DNA of 64,000 nt from Acidobacteriota bacterium (lineage in GTDB: Bacteria; Acidobacteriota; Holophagae; Holophagales; Holophagaceae): the NCBI GenBank assembly GCA_016195985.1, contig JACPYP010000031.1, forward strand, positions 41,673-105,672, read 5' to 3'. The notes beneath the pieces were generated by a model. It was not told the DNA's origin, ran no database searches, and saw nothing but the letters and a program-made list of their open reading frames with translations. Made by a program: the position numbers and the translations under genes. Of the stretch, positions 8,528 through 22,645 are shown one piece after another (the first letter of the stretch is position 1; each line of letters opens with the position of its first letter).

Positions 8528-9064
8528 TTAAAGCGGTTTCTTGATCGGGGCCCTCTTGGGGGCGGCGGGCTTCTTGGCGGCGGGTTTGGCGGCCTTCTTG
8601 GCCCGGGGTTTGACCTTCCGCTCGGGAAGAGCATCGGCCAGGCGCCAGGTGCGGCTGTTCTGCTCGAAGGTGCGGATCTCTTCCAGGGAGATGTCCTTCA
8701 GGCAGCGGTAGATGTGGTCGCGCTCGGCCTTCCAGAAGGTGTGCGACGGGCAGGCGCGCTCGTCGGAGCAATCCTTGAAGCCGAGCAGGCACTGGTTGCG
8801 CCATTCAGAGCCATCCACGGCCTCGGCGATGAGGTCGAGGGTGATCTCTTTGGCGGCCAAGGCCAACACCACGCCGCCCTTGTTGCCGCGCTTCGCCATG
8901 ACCAGGCCCACCTTCGCGAGCTTGTGGATCATCTTGGAGAGGTAGGGCCTGGGGAAGCCAGTGCGCGCCGCCACATCGACCACGAGCGTGGGCTTGCCGC
9001 CCGGGTCTTCGAGGCAGCTCATGGCCAGAACCGCGTAACCGGAGGACTGGGACAAGGGAAGCAT
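8528..9064 (-). CDS. Rrf2-family transcriptional regulator (copy 2) with Lys/Ala/Pro tail
   Basis: The product has 178 residues from the ATG at 9064 (AGGTG upstream); a GTG at 9076 is an alternative. It is clearly paralogous to the convergent Rrf2 gene: the same MLPLSQxxGYAV start, YLSKxIHKLAK recognition region, GGVVLA wing and CX6CX5C cysteine triad (CLLGFKDCSDERAC). It differs by a basic C-terminal extension of about 40 residues made of Lys, Ala and Pro, resembling histone-H1-like tails, which could add non-specific DNA binding. Downstream on its own strand it faces the shared terminator; upstream lies a perfect 10-bp palindrome. Confidence 0.85.
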   Translation of the reverse strand: MLPLSQSSGYAVLAMSCLEDPGGKPTLVVDVAARTGFPRPYLSKMIHKLAKVGLVMAKRGNKGGVVLALAAKEITLDLIAEAVDGSEWRNQCLLGFKDCSDERACPSHTFWKAERDHIYRCLKDISLEEIRTFEQNSRTWRLADALPERKVKPRAKKAAKPAAKKPAAPKRAPIKKPL

Positions 9065-9110
9065 GGTCACCTGCACAGATGAAATGGGGGGATGTCTGGT
9101 ACAAATAATA

Positions 9111-9120
9111 GACGATCGTC
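9111..9120. promoter_or_regulatory. Palindrome in the promoter region of Rrf2 copy 2, candidate operator
   Basis: GACGATCGTC is a perfect 10-bp palindrome 47 bases upstream of the Rrf2 copy 2 start. On the minus strand TTGACC immediately precedes it and could be a -35 box, which would place the palindrome in the -35/-10 spacer, a usual site for an autorepressor. The -10 is weak. Confidence 0.35.
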
Positions 9121-9164
9121 AGGTCAAACACATTCAAAGACTGTGATTTCATGCACAATAAGCA

Positions 9165-9188
9165 AGACCCCCAGTCGCCCGGGGGTCT
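9165..9188 (-). terminator. Hairpin terminator after the DHOD-like gene
   Basis: AGACCCCC and GGGGGTCT arms (9165-9172 and 9181-9188) flank an 8-base loop just past the stop codon at 9208. The following minus-strand tail is only moderately T-rich, so termination strength is uncertain. Confidence 0.6.
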
Positions 9189-9207
9189 AGTGGGAAAAAA
9201 TAGCCCG

Positions 9208-10200
9208 TCAGGGCTTCCATCCGTTGAGGATTCGCATGTAGTTGGCGCGGGTGAAGGCCTGGGGATTGGGGGACTTCAGCAGGCTCATGCTGCCCTTGGC
9301 CTGGGCCAGGGATTCGTACTCATGCTCTTCCAGCCACTGGCTGAGGGTATCGAGGGTCTGCGCCAGGCGCTCGGGGCCGTGGATGAGCAGGGCCGAAACC
9401 ATCTGCACCGCGTCTGCGCCAGCCATGATGGCCTTGAGGGCGCCGAAGCCGTCATGCACCCCGCCGGTGACGGCAAGGCTGCCCTTGACGTGGCCGTGCA
9501 GCACCGCCAGCCAGCGCAGCCGGAGGAGGAGGTCCGCGGGGCTGGACAGCTGCAGGCTGGGTTCGGCCAGCAGCTCTTCCACGTTGATGTCAGGCTGGAA
9601 GAACCGGTTGAAGAGCACCAGGCCATCGGCGCCCGCCGCTTCCAGCTCCACGGCGAAATGTGCCAGGGCGGAGAAGAAGGGCGAGAGTTTCACGGCGACG
9701 GGGATCTTCACCTCGGACTTCACGGCCCTCACGATGTCGAGGGTGCGCTTCTCCACGTCGGCGGCGGTTTCCTTCGCGTCCGTGGGGATGTAGTAGACGT
9801 TCAGCTCCAGGGCGTCGGCGCCGGCCTCTTCCATGAGCTTGCCGTGGTGCAGCCAGCCCGCGGGCGTGGTGCCGTTGAGCGAGGCGATGACGGGAACGTC
9901 CACGGCGGCCTTGATGCGGCGGATCTGTTCCAGGTACTTCTCGGGGCCCAGGCGGAATTCATCGGGCGCGGGAAAGTAGGAGAGGGCCTCGGCGCTGGTG
10001 TTGGAGGACAGCGCCATGTCCATGATGGTGCCTTCCTCTTCGCGGGTGATCTGCTCCTCGAAGAGGCTGTGCATCACGATGGCCGAGGCGCCCGCGTCTT
10101 CCAGGCGCTTCACCATGCCCATGTCATCGACCATGGGGGAGGCGCCCGCCATCAGAGGGTGCTTGAGCTTGAGGCCGAGGTAGGTGGTTGAGAGTCTCAT
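9208..10200 (-). CDS. Dihydroorotate dehydrogenase-like flavoprotein, partner of nifJ
   Basis: The product has 330 residues and a TIM-barrel flavoprotein pattern: YLGLKLKHPLMAGASPM at the start, VIASLNGTTPAGW in the middle, LELNVYYIPTD, VAVKLSPFF, and a C-terminal phosphate-binding VTGGVHDGFGALKAIMAGADAVQ split over two strands. It resembles class 1/2 dihydroorotate dehydrogenases, but such DHOD-like proteins next to nifJ are a recurrent neighbour of pyruvate:ferredoxin oxidoreductase rather than the pyrimidine enzyme. It begins 16 bases after the nifJ stop with AAGGTG upstream, so it is co-transcribed. The substrate is unknown. Confidence 0.8.
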   Translation of the reverse strand: MRLSTTYLGLKLKHPLMAGASPMVDDMGMVKRLEDAGASAIVMHSLFEEQITREEEGTIMDMALSSNTSAEALSYFPAPDEFRLGPEKYLEQIRRIKAAVDVPVIASLNGTTPAGWLHHGKLMEEAGADALELNVYYIPTDAKETAADVEKRTLDIVRAVKSEVKIPVAVKLSPFFSALAHFAVELEAAGADGLVLFNRFFQPDINVEELLAEPSLQLSSPADLLLRLRWLAVLHGHVKGSLAVTGGVHDGFGALKAIMAGADAVQMVSALLIHGPERLAQTLDTLSQWLEEHEYESLAQAKGSMSLLKSPNPQAFTRANYMRILNGWKP

Positions 10201-10216
10201 GTCGTCACCTTCACCT

Positions 10217-13771
<3,555 letters not shown>

Positions 13772-13888
13772 GGTTCACTCCTTCCGGGAATCCTCGGGAC
13801 CTTGCCGGCGATGGGCATCAGGGCAGGAAACACGTCAATACATGATACGGGATGGTCCGGTCACTTTCGTCACAAGGGGGGTCAGTGG

Positions 13889-16660
13889 TCAGACCGCAGG
13901 CTGGGGGGTCTCCACCAGGCGCTGGTGGATGGCCGCGGCGGCCCGGCGGCCCTGGCCCATGGCCAAAATGACCGTGGCGCCGCCGGTGATGACATCGCCT
14001 CCGGCAAAAACGCCCGGGATGGACGTCTCGCCCGTGTCGTTGTCCACCACAACAACCCCGCCCTTGAGGGTCTTCAGGCCCTTGTCGGTCATGGCGATGA
14101 GGGGGTTCACGTCGAAGCCCAGGGCCACCACCAGGGTGTCGCAGGGGATCATGATCCGCTCGTCGGTCATCTTGGGGCTGCGGCGGCCGTCGGGTCCGGG
14201 CTCGCCCAGTTCCATGACGGCGCACTCGGCGTGGGTCATCCAGCCTTTGTCGTTGCCGTGCAGCTGCACTGGGGTGCAGAGGAACTTGAATTCCACGCCT
14301 TCCTCGTGAGCGTGCTCCAGTTCCTCCTTGCGGGCGGTGGATTCCTTGATGGTGCGGCGGTAGACCACGGTCACATGCTCGGCGCCCATGCGGCGGGCGG
14401 CGCGGGCCGCGTCCATGGCCGTGTTGCCCGCGCCCACGATGACGACGTGCTTGCCGACGGTTACCGGGGTGCCGTAGGCGGGAAACAGATCGGCGCGCAT
14501 GAGGTTGATGCGGGTGAGGAATTCGTTGGCGGTGTAGACGCCCTTGTACTCCTCGCCGGGAATGCCCATCATCTTGGGCAGGCCGGCCCCGGTGCCCATG
14601 AAGATGGCGTCATTGTCCTTGCGGAGGTCCTCCAGCGTCATGCTGCGGCCCACGAGGGTGTTCATGACGAAGGTGACGCCCAGGCCGCGCAGGGTGGAGA
14701 CTTCCTGGTCCACGATGGCATTGGGCAGGCGGAACTCGGGGATGCCGTAGAGCATCACGCCGCCAGGTTTGTGGAAGGCGTCGTAGACCGTGACCTGATG
14801 GCCCTTCTTCACCAGCTCGCCCGCCACGGTGAGGCCCGCGGGGCCGGCGCCGATGACGGCCACCTTCTTGCCCGTGGGCGGCTCCACCGGAGGCAGCTCG
14901 TCGGAGCCGAGCATCGAGTCGCTGGCGAAGCGCTCCAGGCGGCCGATGGACACGGGCAGGCCCTTGATGCCCACCACGCACTTGATCTCGCACTGCTTCT
15001 CCTGGGGGCAGACGCGGCCGCAGACCGAGCCCAGGGAGGAGCTTTCCTTGATGATGCGGGCCGCGGCCTTGGGATCGCCGTTGACGATCTGCTGCAGGAA
15101 GGCCGGGATGTTGATGCTCACGGGGCAGCCTTCGATACAGGCGGGGTGCTTGCACATGATGCAGCGGGCCGCTTCCAGCTTGGCCTGCTCGGGGGACAGG
15201 CCCAGGCTCACCTCGTCGAAGTTGCACACGCGCAATTCCGGCGGCTGGCAGGCCATCTCTTGGCGGGGGATCTTCATCTTCTGGCTGGGCTTGATGGAGC
15301 CCAGGTCGAGGTTCTGCCAATCCAGTTCTGTGACAGGCTCGTTCAGGTACTGGGAGTAGTCCACAGGGCCCGTGGCGGCCACGCGGCCGATCTTGCACTC
15401 GTGGGGGTCGCACTGCTCTTCCGCTTTGTACCAGTCGGAGCGCATGCGCAGCATGTTGAAGTCCACCTGGTGGCCGTCGAAGTCGGGGCCGTCGAAGCAC
15501 GCGAACTTGGTCTGGCCGCCCACGGTGACGCGGCAGCCGCCGCACATGCCGGTGCCGTCCACCATCAGCGCGTTGAGGCTCACCAGGGTGAAGATGCCGT
15601 GGGGCTTCGTCAGGTCCGAGACGGCGCGCATCATGGGCAGCGGGCCCACAGCCACCACCTCGGCGACTTTCTCGCGGGCGATGATGTCCTTGAGGGCGTC
15701 GGTCACCAGGCCCTTGCGGCCCAAGGTGCCGTCGTCGGTGGTGATGATGAGTTCGGCAGAGGCGGCGCCCAGCTCCTCGGCCAGCAGCACGCGCTCCTTG
15801 CTCCGTCCGCCCAGGATGGTGATGACGCGGCGGCCCTTGGCGTGCAGCTCCTCGGCGGCGGGCAGGATGGCGGCACTGCCGTAGCCGCCCGCCATCAGCA
15901 CGATGGTGCCCTCTTCCGCCAATTCCGTGGGGGTGCCCATGGGACCGGCCACGGCGTAGAGGCGGTCGCCGGCGCTGAGCTTGCCCATGGCCTTCGTGGT
16001 GGCGCCCACCTCCTGCATGATGAAGTGGATGTAGCCCTTGCGCGCGTCGCCGCCCGCCAGCGTGAGGGGGATGCGCTCGCTCTCGGGGAAGGGGGCCACC
16101 ATGAAGAACTGGCCCGGCTTGCGTCCGCGGGCCACCTGGGGCGCCTGCACGATGAAGGACCAGGTTTCCGGGGCGATGAGTTTCTTCTCCAGGATGAGGT
16201 AGCCGTCCTGGGTTTCGGCGTCGGAGCAGTAGAGCGACCGGCCCTTGAGCAGGGGCAGCATGAGTTCTTCTTCGGCCTCGATGTGGTCGCGGATCAGGTC
16301 CACCAGGCGCTGGCCAAGCAGCGTGAGGGAGCGCGGGGCGCGGACGGAGCCTTCGGTGATCTCCGCGAGCAGCTGCAAGGTGAGGTCCCACATCTGGCGG
16401 TGGTCCTCATGCAGGCGCTGGTGGAGGGCTTCGGCGCCGATCTCCTCCAGCAGCGGGAACAGCTCCCGCTCTTCGGCCTCGTTGTGGGGCCGCAGCACCT
16501 CGTAGATCCACTTGGCGCCCAGATCCACGCCCTTCCAGTCACCGGCGCCGAGGGCCTCGGCCATCCGCGTCAGCCGCCCCTGGGCTTCCTCGTGCGTGGC
16601 ATGCCAATTGGGCGCGGGCAGATTGCCGGAGCTGATCAGCTGAGTGATCGAATCGGACAT
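13889..16660 (-). CDS. Hemerythrin-NfnA-NfnB triple fusion (ferredoxin:NADP(H) transhydrogenase)
   Basis: The product has 923 residues in three parts. Residues 1-140 form a hemerythrin-like HHE helical bundle with candidate diiron ligands H20, H23, H59, E63, H80/H84/H87, H126 and E130 (RPHNEAEERELFP and RDHIEAEEELMLP). Residues 150-420 match the FNR-like NfnA/SudB subunit with a C-terminal 2Fe-2S site (C373, MCGGC). Residues 470-923 match NfnB/GltD: CIMCKHPACIEGCP from C500, CGRVCPQEKQCEIKC, an FAD Rossmann motif GAGPAGLT near 601 and a second NAD(P) motif GAGNTAMDAA near 741. NfnAB couples NADH and reduced ferredoxin oxidation to NADP+ reduction. The start has GGAGG. Fusion to hemerythrin suggests oxygen sensing or protection. 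Confidence 0.88.
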   Translation of the reverse strand: MSDSITQLISSGNLPAPNWHATHEEAQGRLTRMAEALGAGDWKGVDLGAKWIYEVLRPHNEAEERELFPLLEEIGAEALHQRLHEDHRQMWDLTLQLLAEITEGSVRAPRSLTLLGQRLVDLIRDHIEAEEELMLPLLKGRSLYCSDAETQDGYLILEKKLIAPETWSFIVQAPQVARGRKPGQFFMVAPFPESERIPLTLAGGDARKGYIHFIMQEVGATTKAMGKLSAGDRLYAVAGPMGTPTELAEEGTIVLMAGGYGSAAILPAAEELHAKGRRVITILGGRSKERVLLAEELGAASAELIITTDDGTLGRKGLVTDALKDIIAREKVAEVVAVGPLPMMRAVSDLTKPHGIFTLVSLNALMVDGTGMCGGCRVTVGGQTKFACFDGPDFDGHQVDFNMLRMRSDWYKAEEQCDPHECKIGRVAATGPVDYSQYLNEPVTELDWQNLDLGSIKPSQKMKIPRQEMACQPPELRVCNFDEVSLGLSPEQAKLEAARCIMCKHPACIEGCPVSINIPAFLQQIVNGDPKAAARIIKESSSLGSVCGRVCPQEKQCEIKCVVGIKGLPVSIGRLERFASDSMLGSDELPPVEPPTGKKVAVIGAGPAGLTVAGELVKKGHQVTVYDAFHKPGGVMLYGIPEFRLPNAIVDQEVSTLRGLGVTFVMNTLVGRSMTLEDLRKDNDAIFMGTGAGLPKMMGIPGEEYKGVYTANEFLTRINLMRADLFPAYGTPVTVGKHVVIVGAGNTAMDAARAARRMGAEHVTVVYRRTIKESTARKEELEHAHEEGVEFKFLCTPVQLHGNDKGWMTHAECAVMELGEPGPDGRRSPKMTDERIMIPCDTLVVALGFDVNPLIAMTDKGLKTLKGGVVVVDNDTGETSIPGVFAGGDVITGGATVILAMGQGRRAAAAIHQRLVETPQPAV

Positions 16661-16735
16661 GGATGCCTCCAGATCCGTTCAGCATGATCTGGAGATGGCC
16701 TGAATCCTTTGTCTAAAAACCTAAATGGGGCCAGT

Positions 16736-16751
16736 TGTGACCCATGCCACA
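16736..16751. promoter_or_regulatory. CRP/FNR-like inverted repeat upstream of the NfnAB fusion
   Basis: TGTGACCCATGCCACA has the TGTG-N8-CACA symmetry of CRP/FNR-family sites and lies 76 bases upstream of the fusion gene start, an activator-like distance. One half-site deviates from consensus. No CRP/FNR gene is visible in the window. Confidence 0.35.
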
Positions 16752-16802
16752 GGGCGTTGGCATCGCAAGGACTTAGCTAATGTTTTTTGTATTCACTATT
16801 GG

Positions 16803-19412
<2,610 letters not shown>

Positions 19413-19474
19413 CTGTGGGCTCGGATCCCGTTCATGGTAACGGTCTTTGATGGATCCCGGGGGGAAGGCCGGAG

Positions 19475-19972
19475 GTGCCCCGGATCCCGGGCTGCGGTAG
19501 GGTGAAGGTATCCGGAGAACGCCGCTTGGAACTGATCGAGGAATTCCTGCCCTACGCCCAGAGCTGCCTCCGCCATCCCTCGGAGCGGGCGCGCCTGGCG
19601 GCCATCCTCGCCCATTGGGCCTCGAAGTGGAAGGGCAAGCACCGTCTCTTCGACTATTCCCGCAGCCACCATGGCGCCTACCTCCATTTCAACCAGCTCA
19701 TGGATGGGAAATGGGTGCAGGCGTTCACCTTCGTGGCCACCAAGCGGGAAGGGGTGTGCCTGCGGGGCCCCGATCCGGATCGCGCCCGGAAATCCCACAA
19801 ATTCCGTCACAACCCCCTGGACGCCGCGCCCCTGGATGCCCTCTTCGAGGCCTGGTCGGCGCATCCCGAACACCGCCCCAGCGGCCACGCCGTGGAGTTC
19901 TTCCTGGAAGAGACCCCCGACGACACCTGGACCGCCTGCCTGCAGGAAGCCCTGACCCATCTGGGTGCCTGA
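19475..19972 (+). CDS. Hypothetical protein, about 150 residues
   Basis: I do not recognise this family. The frame ends in TGA-like stop at 19972 and the product contains EEFLPYAQSCLRH, a basic SKWKGKHRLFDYSRSHH stretch and an acidic C-terminus. It has no signal peptide or membrane segment. The start is uncertain: a GTG at 19475 has GGAAGG 6 nt upstream, a GTG at 19502 has a poor site, and a TTG at 19526 has GGAG 8 nt upstream. It is divergent from the CHASE kinase and sits before the Phe-attenuated operon without being part of it. Confidence 0.55.
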   Translation: MPRIPGCGRVKVSGERRLELIEEFLPYAQSCLRHPSERARLAAILAHWASKWKGKHRLFDYSRSHHGAYLHFNQLMDGKWVQAFTFVATKREGVCLRGPDPDRARKSHKFRHNPLDAAPLDALFEAWSAHPEHRPSGHAVEFFLEETPDDTWTACLQEALTHLGA

Positions 19973-20081
19973 GGGCAAACCGCACTTAGGGGCCAGAAAG
20001 ACCCCCACGAAGATCACCCTTCGTGTCTACACATCGGCTCTTGCGGAAGCGCCTCCGATCAGGCATCGTTTCAGGACTGCC

Positions 20082-20150
20082 ATGCTGACCTCCCGCTTCT
20101 ATTTCGCCTTTAGCTTTCGCACCTCGGGTGCGAGGGTAGGCGGCGTCTAG
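20082..20150 (+). CDS. Phenylalanine-rich leader peptide of the pheA operon
   Basis: A 22-codon ORF starts at an ATG with CAGGA upstream and encodes MLTSRFYFAFSFRTSGARVG followed by GV. Four Phe codons and one Tyr codon fall in the eight-codon stretch RFYFAFSF. It lies 69 bases before pheA and just upstream of a terminator hairpin, the arrangement of pheL/pheA attenuation, where ribosome stalling at Phe codons in starvation prevents terminator formation. Function is inferred from this layout. Confidence 0.85.
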   Translation: MLTSRFYFAFSFRTSGARVGGV

Positions 20151-20202
20151 AACCGGAACCGCTTCGACCATCGCCCCCGAGACCTCACGGCTCGGGGGTT
20201 TT
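20123..20202 (+). promoter_or_regulatory. Transcription attenuator of the pheA operon
   Basis: CCCCCGAG (20174-20181) and CTCGGGGG (20191-20198) form a terminator stem followed by TTTT (20199-20202). CTCGGG at 20123-20128, inside the leader peptide ORF just after the Phe codons, can pair instead with CCCGAG of the left terminator arm, giving the competing antiterminator. CCTCG and CGAGG around it can also form a pause hairpin. Stalling at the Phe run would free the antiterminator. Confidence 0.8.
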
Positions 20203-20219
20203 CGCATGTGGGAGAACCC

Positions 20220-21326
20220 ATGACTCAGACCGGTCCACCCTCTCTCGCCCAGCTCCGCCAGGGCATCGACGCCGTGGATGACCAGGTGCTGGCCCTGCTC
20301 AACCGGCGGGCGGCCCTGGCCGCCGAAGTGGGGCGCCTGAAGGCGGAGGTCGCGCCAGCGGGCCTTTTCCATGTGCCCAGGCGCGAGCGGGAGATCCTGG
20401 CCCGGCTGGAGGCGGCCAACGCCGGCCCCTTCCCGGATGCCGCCGTGCGCACCATCTTCCAGGAAATCATGAGCGCCTGCCTCAGCCTGGAGAAGCCGCT
20501 GCGGGTGGCCTTCCTGGGGCCCGAAGGCACCTTCACGCACCTCGCGGCCCGGCAGCAGTTCGGCGGCTCCAGCCAGGCCCTGCCCCAGGGCACCATCCAG
20601 GCCGTGTTCCAGGCCGTGGAACGGGCCCGGGCCGACTACGGCGTGGTGCCCGTGGAAAACGCCACCGAAGGCGCGGTCGATTCCACCCTCGATGCCTTCC
20701 TCGACAGCCCCCTGCGCATCTGCGCGGAGATCCTGCTGGCCGTGGATCAGGCCCTGCTGCTGAGGCCAGAGCTGGACCTGGGCGGCGTCCGGCGCGTCTA
20801 CTCCCATCCTCAGGCCCTGGGCCAATGCCGGCGCTGGCTGGAAGCCCACCTGCCGCAGGCGGACCGCATCGAGGCGCCCTCCACGTCCGAGGCCGCCCGG
20901 TTGGCGCGGGAGGATGGGGAGGGCGCCGCCGTGGCCTCGGAGCTGGCCGCGGAACTCTTCGGCCTGCGCGTGGCCGAGGCGCGCATTCAGGATCTGGCGG
21001 CCAACGCCACCCGCTTCGTGGTGCTGGGGCCCAAGGCCGCCGAGCCCACGGGCCGCGACCGCACCACCCTGGTGGCCATGGCCCAGGATGGCCCCGGCGC
21101 CCTGCTGCGCCTGCTCGAACCCCTGGCCCGCCGCGGCCTGAACCTGAGCCGCATCCAGAGCCGCCCCACGCGGCGCAAGCTCTGGGAATACGCCTTCTTC
21201 CTCGACGTGGAGGGCCACGCCGAAGATCCCGCCATGGCCGAGGCCCTGGCCGAACTCCAAACCGCCTGCGCCTCCCTGAAGGTGCTGGGCAGCTACCCGC
21301 AAGCGGCCATGGAAGGTGTGCGATGA
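20220..21326 (+). CDS. pheA: Bifunctional chorismate mutase / prephenate dehydratase (P-protein)
   Basis: The product has 368 residues and catalyses chorismate to prephenate to phenylpyruvate in phenylalanine synthesis. Residues 1-90 form an AroQ chorismate mutase helix bundle (IDAVDDQVLALLNRRAALA, with Arg and Lys substrate contacts). The prephenate dehydratase domain begins at VAFLGPEGTFTHLAARQQF near 97 and includes the conserved NATRF. A C-terminal ACT domain (DGPGALLRLLEPLARRGLNL, QSRP) should bind phenylalanine for feedback inhibition. The ATG at 20220 has GGGAG directly upstream. It is controlled by the upstream attenuator and overlaps the DAHP synthase gene by four bases (ATGA). Confidence 0.93.
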   Translation: MTQTGPPSLAQLRQGIDAVDDQVLALLNRRAALAAEVGRLKAEVAPAGLFHVPRREREILARLEAANAGPFPDAAVRTIFQEIMSACLSLEKPLRVAFLGPEGTFTHLAARQQFGGSSQALPQGTIQAVFQAVERARADYGVVPVENATEGAVDSTLDAFLDSPLRICAEILLAVDQALLLRPELDLGGVRRVYSHPQALGQCRRWLEAHLPQADRIEAPSTSEAARLAREDGEGAAVASELAAELFGLRVAEARIQDLAANATRFVVLGPKAAEPTGRDRTTLVAMAQDGPGALLRLLEPLARRGLNLSRIQSRPTRRKLWEYAFFLDVEGHAEDPAMAEALAELQTACASLKVLGSYPQAAMEGVR

Positions 21327-22639
21327 AGCCCTGGCAGCCGGACTCCTGGCGGAGCCTTTCTGCGGCGCAGCAGCCCGTCTACCGCGATGCGGCCGCTGTC
21401 GGCCCCGTGTTGGCCGAGCTGGCCGAACTGCCGCCCCTGGTGGTGGCCGAAGAGGTGGATGCGCTGCAGCGCCTGCTGGCCGAGGCCGCCGAAGGCAAGC
21501 GCTTCCTGCTGCAGGGCGGAGACTGTGCCGAGGCCTTCGCCGACTGCCGGGGCGCCATCATCCAGGACAAGCTCCGCGTGCTGCTGCAGATGTCCGTGCT
21601 CATCACCCACGGCGGGCGCACCGGCGTCATCCACCTGGGGCGCATCGCGGGACAGTACGCCAAGCCCCGCAGCGGCACCACGGAGCGCATCGAGGGGCGG
21701 GAGGTGCCCGTCTACCGCGGCGACCTCATCAACGGCCTCGCCCCCGATCAGCGGGAGGCCGATCCGAATCGGCTGTTGGAGGCCTATCACCGCGCCGCCG
21801 CCACCCTGAACCACCTGCGGGCCCTGGTGGATGGCGGGTTTGCGGACCTGCAGCATCCCGAACACTGGGATCTGTCCTGGAGCCGGGAGGACGCGGGCCA
21901 CTACCTGGAGACCCTCGACCAGGTGCAGAACTCCCTGAACTTCGTCCAGCGGCTGGGCGGGCTGCCCGAGCACCTGCGCACGGGGGAGCTCTTCACCAGC
22001 CACGAGGCCCTGCACCTGCCCTTCGAGACGGCCCTCACGCGCTTCGTGCCGGAGTACGACCGCCACTACAACCTGGGCGCCCATTTCCTGTGGGTGGGCG
22101 AGCGCACCCGCCAGCTGGACGGCGCCCATCTGGAGTACATCCGCGGCATCGCCAATCCCATCGGCCTGAAAGTGGGCGCCTCCATGACGCCTGATACGTT
22201 GCGACAGGCGCTGTCCAAGCTGGATCCGGAGCGGCGCCCCGGGCGCCTCACCCTCATCACCCGTTTCGGCGCCGGCAAGGCCGAGGCCGTGCTGCCCGCC
22301 CTCATCGAAGCGGCCCGGGCCGAAGGCCATCCCGTGCTCTGGAGCTGCGATCCCATGCACGGCAACGGCCGCACGGTGGCGGGCGGTTTAAAAACCCGGG
22401 CCTTCGGCGACATTCTGCAGGAGCTGCAGGAAGTGGCGGCCCTCCACCGCGCCTGCGGCTCACGCATGGGCGCCGTCCACTTCGAACTCACGGGCGAGCC
22501 CGTGACCGAATGCACCGGGGGCATGGAGGGCCTGGACGAGGCGAGCCTGCAACAGGCCTACCGCAGCGGCTGCGACCCCCGCCTCAACCGCAGCCAGAGC
22601 CTGGAGATGGCTTTTCTCATCGCGCAGATGATCCGTTAG
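21323..22639 (+). CDS. Class II 3-deoxy-7-phosphoheptulonate (DAHP) synthase
   Basis: The product has 438 residues, the usual length of the plant-type class II enzyme, which condenses phosphoenolpyruvate and erythrose 4-phosphate at the entry to the shikimate pathway. Landmarks: WRSLSAAQQPVY near the N-terminus, FLLQGGDCAEAF with the metal-binding Cys, GRIAGQYAKPRS, LWVGERTRQLDGAHLEY, ANPIGLKVG and CDPMHGN near the C-terminus. The start ATG overlaps the pheA stop (ATGA), so translation is probably coupled and the gene shares the Phe attenuator, linking first-step flux to Phe-tRNA charging. Confidence 0.93.
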   Translation: MKPWQPDSWRSLSAAQQPVYRDAAAVGPVLAELAELPPLVVAEEVDALQRLLAEAAEGKRFLLQGGDCAEAFADCRGAIIQDKLRVLLQMSVLITHGGRTGVIHLGRIAGQYAKPRSGTTERIEGREVPVYRGDLINGLAPDQREADPNRLLEAYHRAAATLNHLRALVDGGFADLQHPEHWDLSWSREDAGHYLETLDQVQNSLNFVQRLGGLPEHLRTGELFTSHEALHLPFETALTRFVPEYDRHYNLGAHFLWVGERTRQLDGAHLEYIRGIANPIGLKVGASMTPDTLRQALSKLDPERRPGRLTLITRFGAGKAEAVLPALIEAARAEGHPVLWSCDPMHGNGRTVAGGLKTRAFGDILQELQEVAALHRACGSRMGAVHFELTGEPVTECTGGMEGLDEASLQQAYRSGCDPRLNRSQSLEMAFLIAQMIR

Positions 22640-22645
22640 CGCGGC

